From Sphingobacteriales bacterium (GTDB taxonomy: Bacteria; Bacteroidota; Bacteroidia; Chitinophagales; JADIYW01): DNA of 64,000 nt. The position numbers were made by a program, and so were the translations under genes. A model generated the notes under the pieces. That model had not been told where the DNA came from. It did not search any database and saw only the letters and a program-made list of their open reading frames with translations. The DNA lies in contig CP064984.1 of assembly GCA_016699615.1 (NCBI GenBank), positions 1,770,001 to 1,834,000 on the forward strand, given 5' to 3'. This document shows, one piece after another, positions 22,714-29,675 of the stretch. The stretch's first letter is position 1. Every line of letters begins with the position of its first letter.

Positions 22714-23979
22714 ATGAAAATAAATATAAAATATAAATATATTATTATGCTTTTTGTTGTGCAATTTATAGCATGCACACATTCGCACGAAGATGAACAT
22801 GGACATAGCCATGATGTAACTAGCGAAAGCACAACTAATGCACATGAAGACGGCGAAGAAGCAAGCGTTGTGTCACTCACAGATGAGCAAATAAAAACTG
22901 TAGATATTCAATTAGGCAATATCGAACAAAAACAACTTACAGCAACACTTAAAGCAAATGGTGCACTAAGAGTTCCGAACAACAATAAAGCAAACGCAAC
23001 TTCATTGTATGGTGGTGTTATAAAAACAATTAATGTACAAGTAGGTAGTAACGTAAAAAGTGGACAAGTAATTGCAACAATTGCCAATCCACAGTTTATA
23101 CAATTGCAAGAAAATTATTTGATGCTTACAAGTAAAATAATTTATGCAGAACAAGAATTGGCTCGCCAAAAAGAATTGAGCGATGGCAATGCAGGCGCAT
23201 TAAAGAATTTCCAAAGTGCAGATGCAGAACTCAAATCATTGCGCACACAAAAAGCATCTTTACAACAGCAAATACAACTTATGGGCATCAATCCAAGTAG
23301 TGTAAGCAATAGTAATTTACGTTCAGTATTGACTGTAAAAAGTCCAATTAATGGAACAGTTAGTAATGTATTTTCAAAGATTGGAAGCTATGTAGATGTG
23401 TCGTCGCCAGTTGCAGAAATTGTAGACAACAGTCACTTGCATGTAGACCTAAATGTTTTTGAAAAAGATTTGCCTTTACTTAAAGTTGGACAAACAATAC
23501 ATTTTACACTTACCAATAATCCAGTTGTAGAGTATGATGCAAAAATATATAGCATAGGTACAGCATTTGAAAACGATAGCAAAACCATTCCCATACATTG
23601 TTCTGTATTTGGTAATAAAGCAGGTTTGATAGATGGAATGAATATTTCAGCAATTGTAAGTTTGAATAACGTTACAACACCAGCAGTACCAAATGATGCC
23701 ATTGTTGATGCTGAAGGCAAGAGCTATATTTTTATGATTACTGATAAGAAACCACACGAAGCTCATGATGAAGAAGAACATGCACATGAGCATTCAAGTA
23801 AAGAAGAACAAGTAACAAAAAATTTTGAACGTATAGAAGTTATAAAAGGTGTTTCAAGTGTAGGATACACAGCCATTACCACAGTAATAGAAATACCAAA
23901 AGATGTAGAAATTGTAACAAAAGGAGCGTTTTTTGTTAATGCAAAACTGACCAACCAAGGCGAAGCACACCATCATTGA
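22714..23979 (+). CDS. CusB/CzcB-type periplasmic adaptor of the metal efflux system
   Basis: A 421-residue lipoprotein (signal ending FIAC, Cys at about residue 21) followed by a His/Asp/Glu-rich stretch (THSHEDEHGHSHD) that probably collects metal. The adaptor core is recognisable from GGVIKTINVQVGSNVKSGQVIATIANP (lipoyl-like half), a coiled-coil hairpin (YLMLTSKIIYAEQELARQ), and SPINGTVSNVFSKIGSYV (second half). A second His-rich stretch (HEAHDEEEHAHEH) lies near residue 350, and the protein ends in HHH. It bridges the RND pump to the outer-membrane channel. Starts 7 bases after cusA, clearly one operon. Confidence 0.92.
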   Translation: MKINIKYKYIIMLFVVQFIACTHSHEDEHGHSHDVTSESTTNAHEDGEEASVVSLTDEQIKTVDIQLGNIEQKQLTATLKANGALRVPNNNKANATSLYGGVIKTINVQVGSNVKSGQVIATIANPQFIQLQENYLMLTSKIIYAEQELARQKELSDGNAGALKNFQSADAELKSLRTQKASLQQQIQLMGINPSSVSNSNLRSVLTVKSPINGTVSNVFSKIGSYVDVSSPVAEIVDNSHLHVDLNVFEKDLPLLKVGQTIHFTLTNNPVVEYDAKIYSIGTAFENDSKTIPIHCSVFGNKAGLIDGMNISAIVSLNNVTTPAVPNDAIVDAEGKSYIFMITDKKPHEAHDEEEHAHEHSSKEEQVTKNFERIEVIKGVSSVGYTAITTVIEIPKDVEIVTKGAFFVNAKLTNQGEAHHH

Positions 23980-24030
23980 TATAGATAGACAAGAGAAAAG
24001 GTTTTATAATTAGAAATAAGGGAATAAAAA

Positions 24031-24052
24031 AAAGGCATCCGAAGATGCCTTT
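24031..24052 (-). terminator. Original terminator of tRNA-Glu, displaced by integration of E2
   Basis: A 9-bp stem AAAGGCATC / GATGCCTTT with a 4-base loop. Read on the minus strand it is followed by eight T residues, and it begins directly after the left att site. It therefore looks like the pre-integration terminator of the tRNA-Glu gene. The plus-strand side (TTT only) may also help end the efflux operon. Confidence 0.8.
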
Positions 24053-24070
24053 TGTAGCCTGTAGGGGAAT
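24051..24070. repeat. attL of integrative element E2
   Basis: TTTGTAGCCTGTAGGGGAAT matches the 3' end of tRNA-Glu plus flank at 29488-29507 in 19 of 20 positions. After this point the two sequences diverge. The match covers the T-arm/acceptor side of the tRNA, the usual attachment site of tyrosine integrases. Confidence 0.83.
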
Positions 24071-24159
24071 AAAACCAATACCTATGTATAGTATTTTTAA
24101 TTGATTATCAATACATTATGTGTTTGTGTTTTTTCAATTTTTGTTCTTATTTACCCTTA

Positions 24160-24192
24160 TTTTTACAACTTTTGTTACTCCATTGTTACTCC
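24160..24192. repeat. Left arm-type repeat of E2
   Basis: Contains TTTTACAA followed closely by TTTGTTACTCCATTGTTACTC, nearly identical to 29402-29433 near the other end and in the same orientation. Each copy holds two GTTACTC units 11 bp apart, as expected of integrase or excisionase binding sites. Confidence 0.7.
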
Positions 24193-24257
24193 ATTTTGTA
24201 AGCTAAACTATAATAAAATCAGTATTTTTAAGTTAATTGTATTTTTATTTTTGCAAT

Positions 24258-24289
24258 AAAAATACCTCCACTTTTTGGGTAGAGGTATT
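24258..24289 (-). terminator. Terminator at the end of the E2 gene cluster
   Basis: On the minus strand, stem AATACCTC / GAGGTATT with a loop of 13 bases followed by TTTATT. It lies 26 bases after the last E2 gene. Confidence 0.75.
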
Positions 24290-24314
24290 GGTAAAATTCT
24301 AATAATAATTATGT

Positions 24315-24596
24315 TTAATCTTCTTTAGGTTGGTTTTTTTTTATTCTAATTACAAATTTCTTAATATCATTTTCTGTATTATTTATTTCTATATTTTGAG
24401 GCAAAACATATTTTAGCAATTTATCTAATAAATATACTCTATCCTTTGGCTCTAATTGTTTTATATCATCAATTAATAAATCAATGTTATTAGATACTAA
24501 ATTAACAATACATTCTTTAATTTCTTTGGTTGTTTTGTTGGGTGTGCCTTTGGCTCTACCTCCTGTTTTTATAGTTCCTATTTTTCTACCTTTCAT
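24315..24596 (-). CDS. Small phage-type protein of E2 (GRAKGTPNKTTKE motif)
   Basis: A 93-residue basic/acidic protein beginning MKGRKIGTIKTGGRAKGTPNKTTKEIKE. Its middle part (DIKQLEPKDRVYLLDKLLKYVLPQN) is the pattern of a small protein common in Bacteroidota prophages and mobile elements; the GxxKGTPNKTT start recalls proteins near terminases. The function is unknown; a DNA-binding role is a guess from the basic N-terminus. Last gene of the E2 cluster, 30 bases after the replication gene. Confidence 0.6.
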   Translation of the reverse strand: MKGRKIGTIKTGGRAKGTPNKTTKEIKECIVNLVSNNIDLLIDDIKQLEPKDRVYLLDKLLKYVLPQNIEINNTENDIKKFVIRIKKNQPKED

Positions 24597-24626
24597 ATTT
24601 CTATTTTTATCTATTTTAGAAATTAT

Positions 24627-25568
24627 TTATCTGTAATATTTTATACTTTCTTTTACTTTTTGATTGAGTTCGGTTATTAGTTCGCTCTCAATGGTTTGGA
24701 GTTTCATTTGACTACATTCATTTATTAATTTTATGAGGTCGCCTTTTTGTTTCCTTGTTAAAATACCTTTTTTGGAGCGTTCCTCAATACCTTTTAATGC
24801 CTCCAACTTACCTCCTTGCTCTTCTATAAGTTTTAAAACTCCTAATTTTTTGTATTGTTCCTTTGTTGTAATGTTACTCATATCTATTTTAAATGTTTTT
24901 AGTTTATCAATTTTAGTATAGTTATTGTATAAATCATTGCAGAGGTTAATGTAAAAGTCTTCATTGGTTAATATTTTGGGTGTTATTGCTGGTACATTAA
25001 AATATTTACATAAATTTCTTTTATACCTCATTTCTAATCTTATTAAATTAGCATTTTGATACAATGGAGGAATAAACTCTCTATGGTTTTTTAATTCTGT
25101 TATCTTGTTGTAAATACATAACTCTCTATATCCATTTTTATAATTTATTCCAGTTGGTTGCTCTAATCTTTTAAAATGGTTTAGGTTTCCAAAATAGTTT
25201 AAATATAAACTTACATCGTGTTTGAGTGTTATTGGTTTTGCAAAATCAAAATTTAATACTTTAGCATTGTTTATTGGTAGGTGTATCGTATCCGCTAATA
25301 ATTCAAATGCTTGTTTTATTCTATTTAAACCAAAAGGGCTAATATTATTTTTATCTATAAATTTTTGCAAACTACCATTTTTAATTTTTACACTATCATC
25401 GGTTATACTTACATCAAAGTTTCCTAATTTGCCTTTAATGGTAGGTATGTTATAATTATATACTATATCTCCATTATTGTACAAGCTGGTTAAATATGCT
25501 GGTATTTCCTCCATAAAGCTGGTATTTGGTGCATTTTCTTTAGTTAATATTAGCCCTATGGTATCCAT
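24627..25568 (-). CDS. Replication initiator resembling filamentous-phage gene II/X protein
   Basis: A 313-residue protein whose spacing of motifs follows the phage/plasmid replication protein II/X family. These are a beta region with LGNFDVSITDDSVKIKNGSLQKFIDKNN (the typical GSL-K-x-x...N block), a helix NRIKQAFELLADTIHL, FDFAKPITLKHDVSLYLNYFGNL, a LCIYNKITEL block with a conserved Tyr, and NLIRLEMRYKRNL with the RxExRxK pattern. Proteins of this family nick DNA for rolling-circle replication. If correct, E2 replicates as a circle after excision. The assignment rests on motif spacing, not an alignment. Confidence 0.68.
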   Translation of the reverse strand: MDTIGLILTKENAPNTSFMEEIPAYLTSLYNNGDIVYNYNIPTIKGKLGNFDVSITDDSVKIKNGSLQKFIDKNNISPFGLNRIKQAFELLADTIHLPINNAKVLNFDFAKPITLKHDVSLYLNYFGNLNHFKRLEQPTGINYKNGYRELCIYNKITELKNHREFIPPLYQNANLIRLEMRYKRNLCKYFNVPAITPKILTNEDFYINLCNDLYNNYTKIDKLKTFKIDMSNITTKEQYKKLGVLKLIEEQGGKLEALKGIEERSKKGILTRKQKGDLIKLINECSQMKLQTIESELITELNQKVKESIKYYR

Positions 25569-25632
25569 CTACTAATAATATAAAGTGTAACTAATTTGGT
25601 TACAAAATGTGTATTGATATAGCAAGTAAGTA

Positions 25633-26103
25633 TTATTTGCCATTAAATACATTTTTTGCCTCCACTCTCAATAATTCAATTTCATTTACTAACTCTCCAT
25701 TATATACCTCATTATATAAATTTGAAATATCATTTAGCATACCTCTTGCAATAAATATTTCTATGGTGCTGTAATCTTCACTAAATAGCATTATTAAGCC
25801 ATCTTTGGTATTATTTACATCTCCATATCCAATTAACTTATTTTGTAAGTTTGGCATATAAACTCCACTTATATGAGTACCTCTACTAATAGCCATATCA
25901 GGTTTCCTTTTGGAGTTACTGCTACCATAGGTATATTTACCATAATTAAAACTTAAACCACCTATATTAAATTTACTTTTATTGAGTAGTAGTGTTTCAA
26001 ATGGTGGATACGCTCCAGTTTTAAAAGTTACATCGTACCTACTTTTTGCACCACTTAAAAATTCTGCTTTGTAATAATCTGTAAAAAACTTACCTCCTAT
26101 CAT
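25633..26103 (-). CDS. Unknown E2 protein (156 aa)
   Basis: Not recognised. 156 residues, start MIGGKFFTDYYKAEFLSGAKSRYDVTF, mixed alpha/beta, with a short basic patch SSNSKRKPDMAISRGTH and no signal peptide or TM segment. The start overlaps the stop of the HTH gene by 4 bases (ATGA), so the two are translationally coupled. Position between an excisionase-like gene and the replication gene suggests a part in replication or its control. Confidence 0.55.
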   Translation of the reverse strand: MIGGKFFTDYYKAEFLSGAKSRYDVTFKTGAYPPFETLLLNKSKFNIGGLSFNYGKYTYGSSNSKRKPDMAISRGTHISGVYMPNLQNKLIGYGDVNNTKDGLIMLFSEDYSTIEIFIARGMLNDISNLYNEVYNGELVNEIELLRVEAKNVFNGK

Positions 26104-26348
26104 TTTGCACCTCCATTTTTAAGGGTTACAAATGTGGAGGCCTGGCTCTCCAGTTCTTTGTTTGTGGCTATTCGGTTTTGTTTTAACCAGCTTATAATTT
26201 CCAGCCTATCAAAATAATTGACTTTGCCAAAAGGTTTATAAAATGGTATGCCTCCAGTACTACAAAGTTTGTAGATGTGGCTTTTGCTTAAACCTGTATA
26301 ACTGCTTACCTCTGTAAGTGTTAATACTTCTTTTTGTTCTAAATTCAT
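26100..26348 (-). CDS. Excisionase-like helix-turn-helix protein
   Basis: An 82-residue protein with the MerR/AlpA-type winged HTH pattern LTLTEVSSYTGLSKSHIYKLCSTGGIPFYKPFGKVNYFDRLEIISWLKQNR. Such proteins act as excisionases or as regulators of integrative elements. The A-tract/GGAAAGT module lies directly upstream (26403-26456), so that module may be its promoter or operator region. Overlaps the next gene by 4 bases. Confidence 0.82.
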   Translation of the reverse strand: MNLEQKEVLTLTEVSSYTGLSKSHIYKLCSTGGIPFYKPFGKVNYFDRLEIISWLKQNRIATNKELESQASTFVTLKNGGAK

Positions 26349-26402
26349 TTCTACTATTTTTTTGAATTATTAAAAAATAGCAATGCATTGCTTGTATGTA
26401 AT

Positions 26403-26456
26403 TACAAGTGCAAATAAACTTGTTTATAATATGCTTTTACTTTCCTTTTTTTGAGG
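26403..26456 (-). other. E2 copy of the shared non-coding module
   Basis: On the minus strand: A7 followed by GGAAAGTAAAA (about 26454-26437), then a spacer containing TATTATAAACAAG, then TTTATTTGCACTTGT (26417-26403). The flanking blocks match E1 (10531-10571) in about 20 of 21 and 14 of 15 positions. In E2 the module sits between the terminator of the integrase-side genes and the HTH gene. Confidence 0.65.
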
Positions 26457-26465
26457 GTACTATCA

Positions 26466-26492
26466 ATAAAAAAACCAGCAAACTATTGCTGG
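26466..26492 (-). terminator. Terminator between the two halves of the E2 gene cluster
   Basis: On the minus strand, 7-bp perfect stem CCAGCAA / TTGCTGG with a 4-base loop followed by TTTTTTTATT. It separates the integrase-Fic-unknown operon from the HTH-replication operon. Confidence 0.87.
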
Positions 26493-26520
26493 TATTGGTT
26501 TAATTAGAAGTTGAAATTTA

Positions 26521-26546
26521 GGGTACAGTACCGTACAGTACCTATT
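26521..26546. repeat. E2 tandem 10-bp repeats (GGTACTGTAC)
   Basis: On the minus strand AGGTACTGTACGGTACTGTACC: two tandem 10-bp units, each nearly palindromic, preceded by TTAATA. They correspond in position, period and GTACT core to the 10-bp repeats of E1. Confidence 0.7.
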
Positions 26547-27504
26547 AATTGAAGTATTTATTTAGTTTTTGTTTATGTATATCTCTACTATCTTTTTTTG
26601 CTGTTTTTAGTTGATTTGTAATATCAGTACCATATTTACATAATGCAAAACTATTTACACTTTTTTGGTTAGTACTACCTTGTACAAAGTATTTTTTATC
26701 ATATAGTAATTGACAAAAACCAGCACACTCAATTAAACTTTTTCTTTGTTTCCAGTTACTTATTTTTGGTTCTATTTTGTTTTCAATTTCTACTAATCGG
26801 TCTTGTAATTCTAATTTTATTAAATCCTGCCATTTTATTTGTGGAGGTGCGAGTTGGTTGGTGGTTAATATTGAATTTTCAATATGCTTATTTAATTCTA
26901 ACTCGTTCTCATTAATTTCTTTAATGTATAGTTCTATTTTATCTATTTCATTTTTACATAAATCATCAAAATAGATAATATCATTTCTTTTTGGATATTT
27001 CCAATTGCTTTTAAATTCAATAATTTTTTCATTCAGAAATCTAATTTGTTGCTTATATATTTCAATGTTACTTATTTTACTATACATATTAGAAATTCCA
27101 ATTAAATGTTTTGGTATTTTTAGATAATACTCATAGTGCATATAATCACTTAATTCAGAGTGGTTATTATAAGTTTTTCCAGTTTCAAACCAATTGTAAG
27201 TAGGAATTTCATTTTTTAAAAAAGGTATTTCTATTGGTGCGAGTTGGTTGGTGGTTGGTATATTATTTAATTTACAATATTCTAATAATTGTTTTTTTTG
27301 GTGTTGGAATAGTTGAATACCATAACCATAATTGATGTTTTCTGCTATTTTTTGCTCAATAAATAATAATTCATTTGCTATAAATTGCTCTATTTCTCCA
27401 TTAAGGCAATTACTTTTTATCATATTTTCTATAAATTCAAAATTGTACTCTTGTATTTTTTGTTGTACAAATTTTTTATGAAATTTTCCATCATAATCGT
27501 TCAT
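26545..27504 (-). CDS. Unknown E2 protein (319 aa)
   Basis: Not firmly recognised. A 319-residue, Asn/Glu/Lys-rich, mostly helical protein. The C-terminal pattern CAGFCQLLYDKKYFVQGS...NSFALCKYGTDITNQLKTAKKD is of a kind seen in proteins encoded on Bacteroidota mobile elements, possibly distantly RteC-like, but I cannot confirm it. The heptapeptide TTNQLAP occurs twice (near residues 84 and 214), encoded by the same 21 bases. Its stop lies in the 10-bp repeat region. It follows the Fic gene by 7 bases, in one operon with it and the integrase. Confidence 0.55.
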   Translation of the reverse strand: MNDYDGKFHKKFVQQKIQEYNFEFIENMIKSNCLNGEIEQFIANELLFIEQKIAENINYGYGIQLFQHQKKQLLEYCKLNNIPTTNQLAPIEIPFLKNEIPTYNWFETGKTYNNHSELSDYMHYEYYLKIPKHLIGISNMYSKISNIEIYKQQIRFLNEKIIEFKSNWKYPKRNDIIYFDDLCKNEIDKIELYIKEINENELELNKHIENSILTTNQLAPPQIKWQDLIKLELQDRLVEIENKIEPKISNWKQRKSLIECAGFCQLLYDKKYFVQGSTNQKSVNSFALCKYGTDITNQLKTAKKDSRDIHKQKLNKYFN

Positions 27505-27511
27505 AAATTTA

Positions 27512-28252
27512 TTAATTAATGCTTTTTAAAATTCTATTCATTGTATTTTTTATATTTTCTGCAATAAATTCTATAAATGGCTTATTATTATTTTCTGTTT
27601 GTGCTATCTCTAAACATTCATAGTATTTTAATCTACTGGCTACATCTCCTTTTAGAATAGCTATTGGATAACCATTTTGTATTAAAATTAAATTCATTAG
27701 TAGCCTACTCGTTCTACCATTTCCATCAATAAAAGGGTGTATAGTTACTAAACGTTGGTGCATTTCTGCACTTAACACAACTGGGTGTATTTTGTCTTTA
27801 TATTCATTATACCAAATAAAAAAACTTTCCATTTGCTTAGGTACTAAATAAGGTTGTGGTGGTATATGTTTTGCTCCACTTATTAGTACTTGTACATTTC
27901 TGTATTTACCAGCGTTGTGGTTGTCTATACCTTGTAAAATAAGTTGGTGTATTTGCAAGAGTATGGTTTCTGTAAATGGTGTTTTATCTTCTACTAATTG
28001 TTTTATAAATTCAATAGCATAATAATGGTTGGTTGCTTCTAAATGTTCTTTTAAAGGTTTGCCACCAATAGTTAAGCCCTTTTCTATTACTAATTGTGTT
28101 TCTTGTAATGTTAAGGTGTTACCCTCTATTTTATTGCTTTCATAGGTGTATTCAATATCTAATGCTTGGGCTATTTTATAGCTTTGCAAATGCCTTAAAT
28201 CATTAAGTTGTATTTTAAGCTGTGCTATTTCATTTATTAAATTATCTATCAT
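27512..28252 (-). CDS. Fic-domain protein with N-terminal inhibitory motif
   Basis: A 246-residue protein with the Fic active-site motif HPFIDGNGRTSR (catalytic His near residue 168), the flap region upstream (ISGAKHIPPQP), and an N-terminal YESNKIEGNTLT that fits the (S/T)xxxE(G/N) inhibitory helix of class II Fic proteins. Fic enzymes usually transfer AMP to hydroxyl groups of target proteins. The intact inhibitory Glu suggests an autoinhibited, regulated enzyme. It overlaps the integrase gene by 4 bases, so it is expressed with it. Role in the element (stability, host modulation, anti-phage) is unknown. Confidence 0.9.
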   Translation of the reverse strand: MIDNLINEIAQLKIQLNDLRHLQSYKIAQALDIEYTYESNKIEGNTLTLQETQLVIEKGLTIGGKPLKEHLEATNHYYAIEFIKQLVEDKTPFTETILLQIHQLILQGIDNHNAGKYRNVQVLISGAKHIPPQPYLVPKQMESFFIWYNEYKDKIHPVVLSAEMHQRLVTIHPFIDGNGRTSRLLMNLILIQNGYPIAILKGDVASRLKYYECLEIAQTENNNKPFIEFIAENIKNTMNRILKSIN

Positions 28253-29325
28253 ATATTAATAGTTGGTAGGTTACTAACTGCTCTTTCTTTTAATGATTTT
28301 ACTATGTGTACATAGCGTTCTGTATATCGTAGGCTACTATGCCCTAATAAACTACTGGTTGTAGTTAGGTCTGCACCATCAAATACTAAATTAGTTCCAA
28401 AAGAATGTCTTGCACAATGCCAAGTTATATGTTTATTTATTCCAGCTTTTTTGCACCAATTTTTTAGATTTTTATTACACGCTGTATGTGAGGGCAAAGA
28501 AAAAACGTTATCAGTACTTTTTGTTGGTGTTCCTAAAAGTTGTATTGCTATTTTATGTAATTCTATGGTAACTGCATTTTGTGTTTTTTGCTGGGTTTTT
28601 CTTAATAAACCATTTTCAAAATCTATGTTTTTCCATTTTAGGTTTATTATGTCGCTGTATCTCAAACCAGTAAATAATGAAAATAAAAAAGCATTTTTTA
28701 CCTCTTGGTTGGTTATAGGTGTGGAGGCTAATAATTGTATATCATCATTAGATAGCACTTGTTTTTTTATACTCTCATTTCTCTTTATGGTTATGTCTTG
28801 GGCTGGGTTGGTTAAAAATATCTTCTTTCTCATTCCAGCTTTTATAAGCAATTTGAATTTTTTAAAATAGTTTGCTGGAGTTTCTCCATTTAAGCTATCC
28901 TCTAAATATCTTTTAAAATCATATACTAAACTCTCATCTAAATTATTGGTGTGTAGGGTTTTTATCTCACTATCAATTAAAAATTGCTTAAATTTTAAAT
29001 AGGTTGCCTCCACTACTCTTTTATCTGCTTTTGTATAATTATTTATAAAATCTTCAAAAAATGCTATAAAATCAATTTGCTGTTTATATGTTGGTACTAC
29101 ATTATAATTATTGCTTTCAAGTTCGTGTTCCCTTTTGGCTTTTATTTTTTTAGCTAATCTCTCATTCTCTTTGTTTTGTTCTCGCTCCAGTCCATTTTTA
29201 GGTTTTTCAATATGTTTTAAGTTTTTCAGAAATTCATAACTCCTTTTGTTGTTGTTGTATATATCTAAATAATATGTAGAAATTGTTTTATTCTTATTTG
29301 TTTTTTTTCTTAATGCAACAGCCAT
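28249..29325 (-). CDS. Tyrosine recombinase (integrase) of E2
   Basis: A 358-residue integrase. N-terminal arm-binding domain (TISTYYLDIYNNNKRSYEFLKNL), a SAM-like core-binding domain (DFIAFFEDFINNYTKADKRV), then the catalytic domain with the Arg in FTGLRYSDI, HxxR in TWHCARHSFG, His in LLGHSS and the nucleophile Tyr in LRYTERYVHI. All catalytic residues are present. It lies next to tRNA-Glu with its 5' end towards attR, the standard layout. It is expected to integrate and, with the HTH protein, excise E2. Confidence 0.95.
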   Translation of the reverse strand: MAVALRKKTNKNKTISTYYLDIYNNNKRSYEFLKNLKHIEKPKNGLEREQNKENERLAKKIKAKREHELESNNYNVVPTYKQQIDFIAFFEDFINNYTKADKRVVEATYLKFKQFLIDSEIKTLHTNNLDESLVYDFKRYLEDSLNGETPANYFKKFKLLIKAGMRKKIFLTNPAQDITIKRNESIKKQVLSNDDIQLLASTPITNQEVKNAFLFSLFTGLRYSDIINLKWKNIDFENGLLRKTQQKTQNAVTIELHKIAIQLLGTPTKSTDNVFSLPSHTACNKNLKNWCKKAGINKHITWHCARHSFGTNLVFDGADLTTTSSLLGHSSLRYTERYVHIVKSLKERAVSNLPTINI

Positions 29326-29401
29326 AAGGTTTGATTTTGATACAAATATAATAAAATGTTACTCCCTTAGTTTGTTTTTGTTTAACTTATGTTTGTTGTT
29401 A

Positions 29402-29434
29402 CTTTTACAATGTTTGTTACTCCCTTGTTACTCG
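29402..29434. repeat. Right arm-type repeat of E2
   Basis: Contains TTTTACAA and TTTGTTACTCCCTTGTTACTC, the counterpart of 24160-24192 in the same orientation. A further single GTTACTCCC copy lies at 29358-29366, close to the integrase start. Confidence 0.7.
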
Positions 29435-29449
29435 CTAATGATAGTAAAT

Positions 29450-29476
29450 AAAAAACTCCCTGAAATTCAAGGAGTT
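29450..29476 (-). terminator. Element-borne replacement terminator for tRNA-Glu
   Basis: On the minus strand, stem AACTCC / GGAGTT with an AT-rich loop and a following T-run. It lies 16 bases after the 3' end of tRNA-Glu but on the element side of attR, so E2 seems to supply it in place of the displaced terminator at 24031-24052. Confidence 0.75.
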
Positions 29477-29487
29477 ATAAAGGTTGT

Positions 29488-29507
29488 TTTGTAGCCCGTA
29501 GGGGAAT
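29488..29507. repeat. attR of integrative element E2, inside tRNA-Glu
   Basis: TTTGTAGCCCGTAGGGGAAT overlaps the acceptor stem and T-arm of tRNA-Glu and matches attL at 24051-24070 with one difference. Confidence 0.83.
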
Positions 29508-29563
29508 CGAACCCCTGTTTGAAGAATGAAAATCTCCTGTCCTGACCCCTAGACGAACGGGCC
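29492..29563 (-). tRNA. tRNA-Glu (anticodon TTC)
   Basis: Full cloverleaf on the minus strand. Acceptor GGCCCGT pairs with ACGGGCT (one G-T pair); anticodon stem GGAGA / TCTTC with loop TTTTCAT, giving anticodon TTC; T-arm AGGGG TTCGATT CCCCT. CCA is not encoded, usual for this phylum. The gene is intact despite integration at its 3' end. Confidence 0.96.
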
Positions 29564-29580
29564 GTTCTCTAAAGTGAGTG

Positions 29581-29611
29581 CAAATATAGCATCAAATTTC
29601 AAATTATACAA
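29581..29611 (-). promoter_or_regulatory. Promoter of tRNA-Glu
   Basis: On the minus strand, TTG (29611-29609), a 20-base spacer and TATATTTG (29588-29581), ending 17 bases before the tRNA 5' end. This fits the Bacteroidota consensus. Confidence 0.75.
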
Positions 29612-29675
29612 TACCTTAATTATTTTTTATTTTGCTAAATTATTAATTCTATCTATTTTTAAAAAAAATAGCGTG

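Larger units (their letters stand above)
24051..29507 (-). mobile_element. E2: 5.4-kb integrative element in the 3' end of tRNA-Glu
   Basis: It is bounded by attL (24051-24070) and attR (29488-29507, within tRNA-Glu) and carries a tyrosine integrase next to the tRNA end. All seven genes are on the minus strand: integrase, Fic, unknown, HTH, unknown, gpII-like replication protein, small phage-type protein. Near-identical direct repeats 24160-24191 and 29402-29433 inside both ends look like integrase arm sites. It has no recognisable relaxase, coat or secretion genes, so its transfer route is unclear. It could be a minimal integrative plasmid-like element, a satellite, or a reduced ssDNA-phage prophage. 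Confidence 0.82.
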
